Positions 26,617 to 35,501 of a stretch of 64,000 nt of DNA are shown here, piece after piece. Position 1 is the stretch's first letter; each line of letters opens with the position of its first letter. A model generated the notes under the pieces. The model saw only the letters and a program-made list of their open reading frames with translations. It was not told the DNA's origin and ran no database searches. This DNA comes from Microbispora sp. H11081 (lineage in GTDB: Bacteria; Actinomycetota; Actinomycetes; Streptosporangiales; Streptosporangiaceae): contig NZ_JABBWV010000005.1 of NCBI RefSeq assembly GCF_012999535.1, positions 310,001 through 374,000 on the forward strand, written 5' to 3'. A program made the translations under genes and the position numbers.

Positions 26617-27147
26617 GTGGGCCGGCGCGTGCACGGCGATCGGGAAGAGGCGGATCTGCCGGTCGACCCCGACGCGGACCTCCGCCACGAACGGGACGTG
26701 ATCCGTCCGCCCGCGGCCCCCGCCCGCCACCGGACCTGGGACGTCCTCGCGATGATCGCCCTCGGCGGCGGGATCGGCAGCGTGGCCAGACATCTGGTCG
26801 GCCTGGCCTTCCCCGCGCCGCCCACCGGGTTCCCCATGGGGACGTTCCTCATCAACGTCACCGGCTGCTTCGCGCTGGGCGCGCTGATGGTCTTCGTCCT
26901 GGACGTCTGGCCGCCGCGCCGCTACGTGCGCCCGTTCCTCGGGGTCGGTGTGCTCGGCGGTTACACGACGTTCTCCACGTTCGCCGCCGAGATCGTGGAC
27001 AGGTCGTCGCACGGCGCGCTGCCGATGGCCGCCCTGTACGCCGTGGCCAGTCTGGTCACCGGGCTGGCCGCCGTCTTGTGCGGCATCGTCCTCGCCCGTG
27101 CCCTGGCGGGCATCCCCGTACGGCGGCATGGCAGGGGGAACGCATGA
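26617..27147 (+). CDS. crcB: Fluoride efflux channel CrcB/Fluc (first copy)
   Basis: A 176-residue four-helix membrane protein that would export fluoride as a dual-topology or hetero-dimer. Family motifs: [27 protein letters not shown] with the channel Asn, and [13 protein letters not shown] chose GTG 26617 because AGGAGG lies 5 bp upstream; an in-frame ATG at 26539 lacks such a site and would add a low-complexity extension. A charged soluble stretch of about 40 residues precedes the first helix. The stop overlaps the DUF190 gene by 4 bp. Confidence 0.9.
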   Translation: MGRRVHGDREEADLPVDPDADLRHERDVIRPPAAPARHRTWDVLAMIALGGGIGSVARHLVGLAFPAPPTGFPMGTFLINVTGCFALGALMVFVLDVWPPRRYVRPFLGVGVLGGYTTFSTFAAEIVDRSSHGALPMAALYAVASLVTGLAAVLCGIVLARALAGIPVRRHGRGNA

Positions 27148-27485
27148 GAGCGCACGGCCCGGCACAACGCCTGACCATCCTGATCGGGGAGAGCGACCAG
27201 TATCGGCACCGGCCTCTCTACACCGAGATCGTCCATCGGGCGCGCGCGATGGGCCTGGCGGGAGCGAGCGTCTTCCGGGGCATCGAGGGCTTCGGCGCCT
27301 CCTCGCGCATCCACACGAGCCGTCTGCTGTCGCTGAGCGAGGACCTGCCCGTCGCGGTCGTCATCGTGGACGTCCCGGAGAAGATCAGCGCGTTCCTCGC
27401 GGAGCTGGACGAACTGGTTACCGAGGGCCTGGTGATGGTCGACCCCGTGGAGGTCTACCGCTACGTGGGGCGTGCGGAGTCGTGA
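27144..27485 (+). CDS. DUF190 protein of the crcB operon
   Basis: A 113-residue PII-like DUF190 protein: [36 protein letters not shown] and a final VEVYRYVG. The family is often encoded between or next to CrcB genes and has a ferredoxin-like trimeric fold related to PII. A nucleotide- or ion-sensing role in fluoride export is plausible but unproven. It overlaps both flanking crcB genes by 4 bp, so the three are translationally coupled. Confidence 0.88.
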   Translation: MRAHGPAQRLTILIGESDQYRHRPLYTEIVHRARAMGLAGASVFRGIEGFGASSRIHTSRLLSLSEDLPVAVVIVDVPEKISAFLAELDELVTEGLVMVDPVEVYRYVGRAES

Positions 27486-27853
27486 CCCTTCTGCTGGTGT
27501 TCCTCGGCGGCGCGGTCGGCGCCCCGGCCCGATACCTGGCCGACCGGCTGGTCCAGCGGCTGCACGACAGCGTGTTCCCCTGGGGCACGCTGTCGGTCAA
27601 CCTGGCCGGGTCGCTCGTGCTGGGGCTGCTGCTCGGCGCGCGCGACGACCTCGGGCTGCCTGCGGAGGTGGTCGCCCTGCTCGGCACGGGCTTCTGCGGC
27701 GGGCTGACCACGTTCAGCACGTTCGGCTTCGAGACCGTGCGGCTGCTGGAGGAGGGCTCGGTCCTGGGGGCCTGTCTCAACGCGCTCGGCAGCCTGGTCC
27801 TCGGTGTCCTCGCCGCCGCCGCCGGATTCGGCCTGATCGCCCTACTCAGCTGA
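27482..27853 (+). CDS. crcB: Fluoride efflux channel CrcB/Fluc (second copy)
   Basis: A 123-residue compact CrcB protein with four hydrophobic helices and the motifs [27 protein letters not shown] and [17 protein letters not shown]. Two distinct CrcB proteins in one operon suggest an antiparallel heterodimeric channel, as known for paired Fluc genes in Gram-positives. The GTG start overlaps the DUF190 stop by 4 bp. No riboswitch was seen upstream of the operon. Confidence 0.92.
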   Translation: MTLLLVFLGGAVGAPARYLADRLVQRLHDSVFPWGTLSVNLAGSLVLGLLLGARDDLGLPAEVVALLGTGFCGGLTTFSTFGFETVRLLEEGSVLGACLNALGSLVLGVLAAAAGFGLIALLS

Positions 27854-27897
27854 GACACCCGGCGCGCCGGAGTGGCGCGCCGGGTGCTCCGGAGGGG

Positions 27898-28015
27898 TCA
27901 GCGGTGCCCGTGCCCGTGGTCGTCGTGCTGCTGGGTCCAGGGGCCGGTGATCGCGAAGACCAGGCCGGGGCTCTGGATGTTGGCGAACAGGACGCGGCCG
28001 TCGCCGCCTCGGGCG
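27898..28015 (-). pseudogene. C-terminal remnant of a PhoX/DUF839-like protein
   Basis: On the minus strand a frame directly after the hydrolase stop reads DARGGDGRVLFANIQSPG followed by LVFAITGPWTQ and a His/Gly-rich end with a stop at 27898-27900. The FANIQ-PG and FAITGPW words are typical of the C-terminus of PhoX-type alkaline phosphatases (DUF839). No start or upstream homology remains, because upstream sequence belongs to the hydrolase in another frame. It looks like the tail of a deleted gene. Confidence 0.6.
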
Positions 28016-28915
<900 letters not shown>

Positions 28916-28925
28916 CTAGACCACG

Positions 28926-28947
28926 ATTAAGTTGTGCGCAAGGTAAT
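28926..28947. promoter_or_regulatory. MarR/OhrR-type operator palindrome
   Basis: The sequence attaagttgtgcgcaaggta plus the final at is a 22-bp interrupted palindrome: ATTA-N2-TTG-N4-CAA-N2-TAAT, both arms perfect. It lies 77 bp upstream of the hydrolase ATG and downstream of the regulator gene, where the OhrR-like dimer would repress the hydrolase. Confidence 0.75.
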
Positions 28948-28984
28948 TGGGCGCGCGTCACTTGGGTGGAGGTGGGGAGAAGGG

Positions 28985-29458
28985 TCAGTCGCGCCGGTTC
29001 GTGTGCGCGGTGACGTTGTCCGTGAGCCGGCGCAGCGTCCCGAGGGTGCGGGTGAACTCGTCGGGTTCGAGCGACATCGCGCCGCCGACCGCGGCGAAGA
29101 CGCCGTCGCTGCGCTCCCGCAGGTTCGCGCCCTTCTCCGTCAGCGTGACCTGCACCGTGCGCTCGTCGTCGGCGCGGCGCTCCCTGCGCAGCAGGCCGTG
29201 CGCCTCCAGGCGCTTGAGCAGGGGCGTCATCGTGCCGTAGTCGAGGTGCAGCGCGGCGCCGAGTTCCTTGACCGCGACGCCCTCGGCGGGGCCGTCCCAC
29301 AGGACCAGCAGGACCAGGAACTGCGGGTAGGTGAGGTCCATCTCGTCGAGGAGAGGCCGGTAGAGGGCGGTGACGGCCCGGGAGGCCGCGTAGAGGGCGA
29401 AGCACATCTTGTCGTCGAGGACGCCGGGGCGCCCCTGCTCGCTCTGGTCGCTCGTCAT
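28985..29458 (-). CDS. OhrR-like MarR family regulator
   Basis: A 157-residue MarR-fold repressor. Near the N-terminus KMCFALYAASRAV carries the conserved peroxide-sensing Cys of the OhrR group. The winged helix includes VAVKELGAALHLDYGTMTPLLKRLE and the wing RRADDERTVQVTLTEKG. Oxidation of the Cys would release DNA and induce the downstream hydrolase through the palindrome at 28926-28947. I chose the ATG at 29458 (MTSDQ...); an in-frame upstream extension lacks family similarity. Confidence 0.9.
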   Translation of the reverse strand: MTSDQSEQGRPGVLDDKMCFALYAASRAVTALYRPLLDEMDLTYPQFLVLLVLWDGPAEGVAVKELGAALHLDYGTMTPLLKRLEAHGLLRRERRADDERTVQVTLTEKGANLRERSDGVFAAVGGAMSLEPDEFTRTLGTLRRLTDNVTAHTNRRD

Positions 29459-29612
29459 CCGTCCACTGTATGAGCCCTGGTCCACGATGTGCACGTGGTC
29501 GGTCCAATCGGGCACGAGGGATCCGGGCACAGGGGACCCGAGGGAATCCCGGAGGGCGTGGCCCGGCGCGGGCCGGGACACGCCCGGCCCGCGCCGGGTC
29601 ACACCCGGCCCG

Positions 29613-29912
29613 TCAGCGGCAGGCGCGCACCACGCGGGGCGCGCCGCAGCTCATGGTCCCGGCGCCCGCGCCGAGACCCGCGTTCGCGTTGGCGTTCACG
29701 TCGAGGCCGACATCGAGGCCGACGCCGAGGCCGAGACCGAGACCGAGGCCCAGGCCGACGTCGAGACCGGCGTCGGCGGCAAGGGCGGCCGTGGGCTTGG
29801 CGACCGCTGTCTTCGGCGTGTCACAGCCGCACCCCGCGTACGCGGGGGCGGAGGCGAGCAGGCCCGCGCAGGTCAGGGCGGCCAGGGACAGCAGACGTAT
29901 AGGGCGACGCAT
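29613..29912 (-). CDS. Small secreted protein with Gly-Leu/Val repeats
   Basis: This 99-residue protein starts with a clear Sec signal peptide: MRRPIRLLSLAALTCAGLLA then SAPAYA, with cleavage before GCGC. The mature part has Cys-x-Cys at its start, an alternating Gly-Leu/Gly-Val stretch (GLGLGLGLGLGVGLDV), an Asn-Ala repeat and a C-terminal pair of Cys. A GAGG ribosome-binding sequence precedes the ATG. Alternating small/hydrophobic residues suggest beta-sheet-forming surface material, loosely like chaplin-type proteins, but I recognise no family. Confidence 0.65.
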   Translation of the reverse strand: MRRPIRLLSLAALTCAGLLASAPAYAGCGCDTPKTAVAKPTAALAADAGLDVGLGLGLGLGLGVGLDVGLDVNANANAGLGAGAGTMSCGAPRVVRACR

Positions 29913-30074
29913 GAAGATTCCTCACCTCGGATGTAACTGATCGTGTTCGATCGTCACTGTTCGTATCCGGCCCCAGGTTGGGACAAACTCAGGGCGCTCC
30001 CGGCGCAGTGTCAAAATCCGGTACTGAGGCGGATGACCGAGGAGGGCGGCGGCCGATCATGTCACGACGGCCGC

Positions 30075-30111
30075 CGGCCGGGCCGTCCACAGGCTGTGGA
30101 CGACCCGGCCG
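30075..30111. terminator. Strong hairpin downstream of copA
   Basis: Two 18-bp arms (30075-30092, 30094-30111) pair with one mismatch around a single-base loop (cggccgggccgtccacag against its complement). It lies 57 bp past the copA stop. No long T run follows, as is common in high-GC actinobacterial terminators. Confidence 0.65.
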
Positions 30112-30167
30112 TCAGACCTTCTGTGCCGTGAGACCTTCAGCGGCAAGGCTTTCGTCGCGAGACTTTT

Positions 30168-32405
30168 TCAGCGGAAGCGCCGCAGGCGCAGGCTGTTGCT
30201 GACGACGAACACGCTGGAGAACGCCATCGCCGCCCCGGCGACCATCGGGTTGAGCAGGCCGGCGGCGGCCAGCGGCAGGGCCGCGACGTTGTAGGCGAAG
30301 GCCCAGAACAGGTTGCCCTTGATCGTGCTCAGCGTGCGCCGCGACAGCCGGATAGCGTCGGCCGCCACCCGCAGGTCACCCCTGACCAGGGTCAGGTCGG
30401 CGGCCTCGATGGCCACGTCGGTGCCCGTGCCCATGGCGAGGCCGAGGTCGGCCTGGGCGAGCGCGGCGGCGTCGTTGACGCCGTCGCCGACCATGGCGAC
30501 GGTCCTGCCCTCGGCCTGCAGCCGCTTCACGACGTCGACCTTGTCGGCGGGCAGCACCTCGGCGATCACCTCGTCGATGCCCACCTCCGCCGCGACCGCA
30601 CGCGCGGCCCGCTCGTTGTCGCCGGTCAGCAGCACCGGGGTCAGCCCGAGCGCGCGCAGGTCGCGGACGGCCTCGGCACTGGTGGCCTTGACGGTGTCGG
30701 ACACCACCAGGACGCCGCGTGCCCTGCCGTCCCAGCCGACCGCCACCGCCGTACGGCCGGCGGCCTGCGCGGTGTCCATCGCCTCCACGAGTTCGGCGGG
30801 CAGGTGCTGGGCCCACTCGGCCAGCAGCGCGGGCCGCCCCACCAGGACGGCGTGGCCGTCCACGATGCCCTGCACCCCGAGACCCTCGACGTTGGCGAAG
30901 TCCTCCGGCGCAGGCAGGACGCCCACCCGTTCGGCGGCGCCGCGCGCGACGGCCTGGGCGATCGGGTGCTCGGAGGCGTGCTCAAGGGCTCCGGCCAGCC
31001 GCAGGACCTCTTCCGGGTCCTGCCCCTCGGCCACCACGACGCCGGCCAGCGTCATCTTCCCCTCGGTGACGGTGCCGGTCTTGTCGAGCACGACCGTGTC
31101 GATCCGGCGGGTCGACTCCAGCACCTCGGGGCCCTTGATCAGGATGCCGAGCTGGGCGCCGCGGCCGGTGCCGACCAGCAGCGCGGTCGGCGTGGCCAAG
31201 CCAAGCGCGCAGGGGCACGCGATGATCAGCACCGCCACGGCGGCGGTGAAGGCGGCCTCGGCGCCCTCGCCCGTGCCGAGCCAGTAGCCGAGCGTGGCGA
31301 CCGACAGCGCGATGACGATCGGCACGAAGACCCCGGAGACGCGGTCGGCCAGGCGCTGCACCTCGGCCTTGCCGGTCTGGGCCTCCTCCACCAGCCGCGC
31401 CATCTGCGCGAGCTGGGTGTCGGACCCGACCCGGGTGGCCCGGACGACCAGCCGGCCGCCCGCGTTCACCGTCGCGCCGGTCACCTCGTCACCGGCCCGC
31501 ACCTCCACCGGCACCGACTCGCCGGTGAGCATCGAGGCGTCGACCGCCGAGGTCCCCTCCTCGATCACGCCGTCGGTCGCGATCTTCTCTCCTGGCCGTA
31601 CGACGAAGCGGTCGCCCACCGCCAGTTCGCCGACCGGGATGCGCACCTCCGCGCCGCCGCGCAGGACGGCGACGTCCTTGGCGCCGAGTTCGAGCAGCGC
31701 CCGCAGGGCCGCGCCCGCGCGCCGCTTGGCCCGGGCCTCGAAATAACGCCCGGCCAGGATGAACGCCGTGACGCCGGCCGCGGCCTCCAGGTAGATGTCG
31801 CCAGAGCCGCCGCCGCGCTCGATCGTGAACGCGAACGGATGCGTCATGCCGGGGGTGCCCGCGTCGCCCAGGAAGAGCGCCCACAGCGACCAGCCCAGGG
31901 CGGCGATCGTGCCCATCGACACGAGCGTGTCCATCGTGGCCGTGCCGTGGCGCAGGTTGGTCCAGGCCGCCCGGTGGAACGGCAGGCCGCCCCACACGAC
32001 GACCGGGGCCGCGAGCGTGAGCGACAGCCACTGCCAGTACGTGAACTGCAGGGCGGGGATCATCGCCAGCGCGATCACCGGCACGGCGAGCACAACGGAG
32101 ACGAGCAGCCGGGTGCGCAGGGAGGCGAGTTCGTCCGGCGGCTCCGCGGTCGCCTGCTCCGGCTTCGGCGGCTCGGGCAGCTTCGCCGTGTATCCGGCCT
32201 TCTCCACCTCCGCCACCAGCGCCTGCGGATCGAGGTCCACGGGGAAGCTCACCTTGGCCTTCTCCGTGGCGTAGTTGACCGTCGCGGTCACGCCCTCCAG
32301 CTTGTTGAGCTTGCGCTCGATCCTGTTGGCGCACGACGCGCAGGTCATGCCGCCTATCGATAGCTCGACCGCGCCGGTCGGCCGGTCACCGGTTGTCGCC
32401 GGCAT
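30168..32405 (-). CDS. copA: Copper-exporting P1B-type ATPase
   Basis: A 745-residue P1B-1 ATPase exporting Cu(I). One N-terminal HMA domain has [13 protein letters not shown], and the membrane metal site is [13 protein letters not shown] (CPC). Phosphorylation motif [11 protein letters not shown] locus EHPIAQAV and hinge [12 protein letters not shown] are intact. The ATG at 32405 has AAAGGAG 5 bp upstream; two upstream GTG codons are in frame but fall on the ribosome-binding site. It is the last gene of the copper operon copZ, secreted protein, copA (24-bp gap), controlled through the CsoR-like operator at 33609-33625. Confidence 0.95.
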   Translation of the reverse strand: MPATTGDRPTGAVELSIGGMTCASCANRIERKLNKLEGVTATVNYATEKAKVSFPVDLDPQALVAEVEKAGYTAKLPEPPKPEQATAEPPDELASLRTRLLVSVVLAVPVIALAMIPALQFTYWQWLSLTLAAPVVVWGGLPFHRAAWTNLRHGTATMDTLVSMGTIAALGWSLWALFLGDAGTPGMTHPFAFTIERGGGSGDIYLEAAAGVTAFILAGRYFEARAKRRAGAALRALLELGAKDVAVLRGGAEVRIPVGELAVGDRFVVRPGEKIATDGVIEEGTSAVDASMLTGESVPVEVRAGDEVTGATVNAGGRLVVRATRVGSDTQLAQMARLVEEAQTGKAEVQRLADRVSGVFVPIVIALSVATLGYWLGTGEGAEAAFTAAVAVLIIACPCALGLATPTALLVGTGRGAQLGILIKGPEVLESTRRIDTVVLDKTGTVTEGKMTLAGVVVAEGQDPEEVLRLAGALEHASEHPIAQAVARGAAERVGVLPAPEDFANVEGLGVQGIVDGHAVLVGRPALLAEWAQHLPAELVEAMDTAQAAGRTAVAVGWDGRARGVLVVSDTVKATSAEAVRDLRALGLTPVLLTGDNERAARAVAAEVGIDEVIAEVLPADKVDVVKRLQAEGRTVAMVGDGVNDAAALAQADLGLAMGTGTDVAIEAADLTLVRGDLRVAADAIRLSRRTLSTIKGNLFWAFAYNVAALPLAAAGLLNPMVAGAAMAFSSVFVVSNSLRLRRFR

Positions 32406-32429
32406 CACCACTCCTTTCTCGCGTCGTGC

Positions 32430-33359
32430 TCATCGGCTGTGCCCGGCCGCTTCTGCGCGAACCGTGAAGGCGGCCGTGCGGACGGTTCCCTCGTGCTTGA
32501 AGTCGAGGAACAGGCGGTAGTCGCCGCCGCTCGGCGCGGACGCGGCGAAGGTCACCCCGGCCGCGGCCGTGTCCTCCTCCGGGTGCACGTGCAGGTAGGC
32601 CAGGTCGCCCGCGCGGATCGCGACGAGGTGGCCGGATGCGCCCAGGTAGGGCTCGAGATCGCCGACAGGTCTGCCGTCCTTGCTCACCGTGAAATCGAGC
32701 TTACTCACCCGGCCGGGGACGAGGTCGCCCGCCAGCGTCACGGTGTATCCGTCCACCCGCGCCGTACGCTCCGCGGGCGGCAGCGGCCGGGGCTCGAAGG
32801 CGCCGGGGACGTTGAGGTCGGCGCCGAGCGTCAGGTCGGGCCCGCCTTCGGGGGCGAAGTCGGCGTAGGCGCGGTAGGTCCCAGCGGCCGGCAGGGTGAG
32901 CGGGACCGTCCAGACCCCGTCGCCGGCCTCCTCCGGGTGCAGGTGCCAGAAGCCGCCGAGGTCGCGGGAGACCACGATGAAGTGCAGCTTCTTCTCGTGC
33001 TTCACCTGGTAGCCGGTCACCGGAGCGCCGTCGGGCCCGGTGACGGTGAAGCGGAAGCCGGCGGCCTTCTCCGGCGTGAGCGTCGTGGTCAGCGGGACGA
33101 GCGTGTAGCCGTCCTGGGAGATCTGCAGCCCTGCCGGCACCGTGCCGGAAGCCTCCCCGCCGTGATCGGCGGAGCCCTCCGAGTGACCGTGGACGGGCTG
33201 CGACTCGGCGTGCGAGGACTCCGTGTGCGGGGGCTCGGCGTGCTGGGGCTGGGGGCGCCGGGGCTCGCCCGCGCCCAGCGCGGCTCCCGTGCCCAGGGCC
33301 GCCAGGAAGATCACGCCCAGGCCCGCGGCGTACGCGCCGAGCCTCGCCGGGGTGTTCAC
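32430..33359 (-). CDS. Secreted or membrane-anchored His-rich copper-associated protein
   Basis: A 309-residue protein with an N-terminal membrane segment or signal (YAAGLGVIFLAALGTGAALG), then a His/Pro/Ser-rich stretch (residues 33-70, ten or so His), then beta-rich extracellular domains with conserved LHFIVVSRDLGGFWHLHPE and a second YLHVHPEE. These paired HxH motifs suit metal binding. It is known as a companion of CopZ/CopA in actinobacterial copper operons, with uncharacterised function. The start overlaps the copZ stop by 4 bp. Confidence 0.82.
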   Translation of the reverse strand: MNTPARLGAYAAGLGVIFLAALGTGAALGAGEPRRPQPQHAEPPHTESSHAESQPVHGHSEGSADHGGEASGTVPAGLQISQDGYTLVPLTTTLTPEKAAGFRFTVTGPDGAPVTGYQVKHEKKLHFIVVSRDLGGFWHLHPEEAGDGVWTVPLTLPAAGTYRAYADFAPEGGPDLTLGADLNVPGAFEPRPLPPAERTARVDGYTVTLAGDLVPGRVSKLDFTVSKDGRPVGDLEPYLGASGHLVAIRAGDLAYLHVHPEEDTAAAGVTFAASAPSGGDYRLFLDFKHEGTVRTAAFTVRAEAAGHSR

Positions 33360-33565
33360 GAGGCACCCGCCACGTCGTATCCGGCTTCGCGGACGGCCGC
33401 CACGATGGCCGCGTCGTCGGCGCCGCCGTCGGTCTCGACCGTCAGCAGCCCGGAGGCGAGGTCCACCGTGACGCCGGTGACACCGGCGACGCCGCCGACC
33501 TCCTCGCTGACCGAGCTGACGCAGTGGCCGCAGGTCATGCCGGTGACGGTGTAGGTGCTGGTCAT
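33356..33565 (-). CDS. copZ: Copper chaperone CopZ (HMA domain)
   Basis: A 69-residue single heavy-metal-associated domain with the Cu(I) motif GMTCGHC and the beta-alpha-beta-beta-alpha-beta pattern ending REAGYDV. It should hand copper to CopA. The ATG at 33565 has AGGAG about 8 bp upstream. First gene of the copper operon, 43 bp downstream of the operator. Confidence 0.95.
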   Translation of the reverse strand: MTSTYTVTGMTCGHCVSSVSEEVGGVAGVTGVTVDLASGLLTVETDGGADDAAIVAAVREAGYDVAGAS

Positions 33566-33608
33566 GGCGATCACTCCTGTTGGCTCGTCGTTCATCGCGG
33601 TCAACACC

Positions 33609-33625
33609 ATACCCCCCTAGGGTAT
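33609..33625. promoter_or_regulatory. CsoR-type copper operator
   Basis: atacccccctagggtat is the pseudo-palindrome expected for CsoR (ATACCCNNNNNGGGTAT class). It sits 44 bp before the copZ ATG, where apo-CsoR would block the promoter until Cu(I) binds. No csoR gene is in the window. Confidence 0.85.
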
Positions 33626-33669
33626 TTCCGCGTCAACCGGGAGCCCCGGCCGAGGCCGTAAGCAGGTCT

Positions 33670-34956
33670 CTAGAGGAGGTAGCGCAGCCAGAGGTACGGC
33701 ACGCACAGGGCCACCGTGACGACGGTGACCACCAGGCCGTACTTCGTGAACTGCCAGAAGCTGATCCGGGCGCCGTTGCGCTCGGCGATGCCGAGGATGA
33801 CGACGTTGGCGGAGGCGCCCACGGCGGTGGCGTTGCCGCCGAGGTCCGCGCCGAGCGCGAGCGCCCACCACAGGACGTTGGGGTCGCCGGGCACGTGCTG
33901 CGCGAGATCGGCGACGATGGGGCTCATCGTGGCGACGTACGGAATGTTGTCGACGATCGCCGACAGCCCGGCCGACGCCCAGAGCAGGACCATGGTGGTC
34001 ACGCCGGGCCGTCCCGCCGTCGCCTCCGCCGCGGCCTGCGACACCAGGCCGATGACACCGGTCTCCACGAGCGCGCCGACCATCACGAACAGGCCGGCGA
34101 AGAAGACCAGCGTCGGCCACTCCACCTCGCGCAACGCGTCCTCGGTGGTGACCTTGGTGACGAGCACGAGCAGCCCCGCCCCGAGCAGCGCCACGACCGA
34201 CGGCTCGTAGTGCAGCACCGGATGCAGCACGAACGCCGCGACGACCACGGCGAGCACGGACAGGCTCTGCAGCAGCATGACCTTGTCCTGGATGGCCGCC
34301 CGCTCGTCCAGCCGCATGATCTCGGCCGCCCGCTCGGGGTCGTACCGGAACGCGCTGCGGAACAGCAGGCGGCACAGGCCGATGAAGACCGCCGTCAGCA
34401 CGATCACCAGCGGCGCGAGGTGGACGAGAAAGTCGTTGAAGGTCAGCCCGGCGCGGGAGGCGATGATGATGTTCGGCGGGTCGCCGACGAGAGTCGCGGT
34501 GCCGCCGATGTTGGACGCCATCGCCTCGGCGATCAGGAACGGCGCTACCGGCAGCGCGAGGCGCTCGCAGACGAGGAACGTGACCGGCGCGATCAGCAGC
34601 ACGGTCGTGACGTTGTCCAGCAGCGCCGACGCCACGGCCGTGATCACCAGGAGCAGCACCATGAGCCGGAACGGCCGGCCCCTCGCCCGTTTGGCGGCCC
34701 AGATGGCGAGGAATTCGAACACGCCGGTCTGCCGCAGCACCCCGACGATGACCATCATGCCCAGCAGCAGGAAGACGACGTTCCAGTCCACGCCGGAATC
34801 CTGCGAGAAGAACGCGGAGTCCGCCGCGGTGGCGTGGACCAGCAGCATGATCGCGGCGCCGCCCAGGGCGGCCTTGACCCGGTGGACCTTCTCGCTGGCG
34901 ATGAGGACGTACGTGGCGGCGAAGACGATCGCCGCCACCCAGGCGGTCACGGTCAC
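33670..34956 (-). CDS. ArsB/NhaD-type ion transporter (IT superfamily antiporter)
   Basis: A 428-residue membrane protein with about eleven helices. Repeated family motifs are LDNVTTVLLIAP with EAMASNIGGTATLVGDPPNI in the first half, and IVDNIPYVATM with GADLGGNATAVGASANVV in the second, typical of the CitM/ArsB/NhaD group. The substrate could be arsenite, Na+/H+ or a carboxylate; no arsenic genes are adjacent. The GTG start at 34956 overlaps the CBS gene stop by 4 bp, so the CBS protein may gate or regulate it. Confidence 0.88.
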   Translation of the reverse strand: MTVTAWVAAIVFAATYVLIASEKVHRVKAALGGAAIMLLVHATAADSAFFSQDSGVDWNVVFLLLGMMVIVGVLRQTGVFEFLAIWAAKRARGRPFRLMVLLLVITAVASALLDNVTTVLLIAPVTFLVCERLALPVAPFLIAEAMASNIGGTATLVGDPPNIIIASRAGLTFNDFLVHLAPLVIVLTAVFIGLCRLLFRSAFRYDPERAAEIMRLDERAAIQDKVMLLQSLSVLAVVVAAFVLHPVLHYEPSVVALLGAGLLVLVTKVTTEDALREVEWPTLVFFAGLFVMVGALVETGVIGLVSQAAAEATAGRPGVTTMVLLWASAGLSAIVDNIPYVATMSPIVADLAQHVPGDPNVLWWALALGADLGGNATAVGASANVVILGIAERNGARISFWQFTKYGLVVTVVTVALCVPYLWLRYLL

Positions 34957-35390
34957 GTGAGCCGCTTGAGCAGCGTGGAGAGCGTGACCGCGCCCAGCAG
35001 GCGGCCGCCGTCCAGCACGGCGACGAGGGGGCTGTGGGTGCGCGCCATCAGCGCGGCGACCTCCAGGAGCGTGGCGTCGGGATCGGCCACCGGGAGTTCG
35101 CGCGGCCGCTCCGGCAGCGCCTGGCGTACGGTGCGCCCGCCAAGCGCGCGGACGAACGCGTCGGCGTGCGCCTCGTCGATCACCCGGGCCAGCGCCGGGT
35201 CGGCCTGGCAGTACTGCGGCACGGCGAGGCTCAGCACCTGCGTGCCCGGCAGAATCGACACCGGCGCCCCACGATCGTCCAGCACGATCAGCCCGGGTAG
35301 CTCGCGCTCGGCCATGAGACGCGCGGCCTCGGCGATGGGGGAGTCGAGCCCGATGGTGGGGAACGGCACTACGAGATCCTGGGCGCGCAT
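34953..35390 (-). CDS. CBS-pair protein coupled to the antiporter
   Basis: A 145-residue protein made of two CBS motifs: residues 1-65 (MRAQDLVVPFPTIGLDSPIAEA, LPGLIVLDDRGAPVSIL) and 95-145 (DPDATLLEVAALMARTHSPL, GGRLLGAVTLSTLLKRL). CBS pairs bind adenosine nucleotides and often regulate transporters. The ATG at 35390 has an AGGTGAGG ribosome-binding stretch just upstream. It is translationally coupled to the downstream antiporter. Confidence 0.85.
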   Translation of the reverse strand: MRAQDLVVPFPTIGLDSPIAEAARLMAERELPGLIVLDDRGAPVSILPGTQVLSLAVPQYCQADPALARVIDEAHADAFVRALGGRTVRQALPERPRELPVADPDATLLEVAALMARTHSPLVAVLDGGRLLGAVTLSTLLKRLT

Positions 35391-35501
35391 GACCTCACCT
35401 GTTCGTGCGTGTGGGTATTCACTCGGGTCTCCGATCGCCGACAAGGCCCCAGGTGTTGGGACCTCTTCGCCGACCAGACTTCCCGGCACGCCAGGACCAG
35501 G

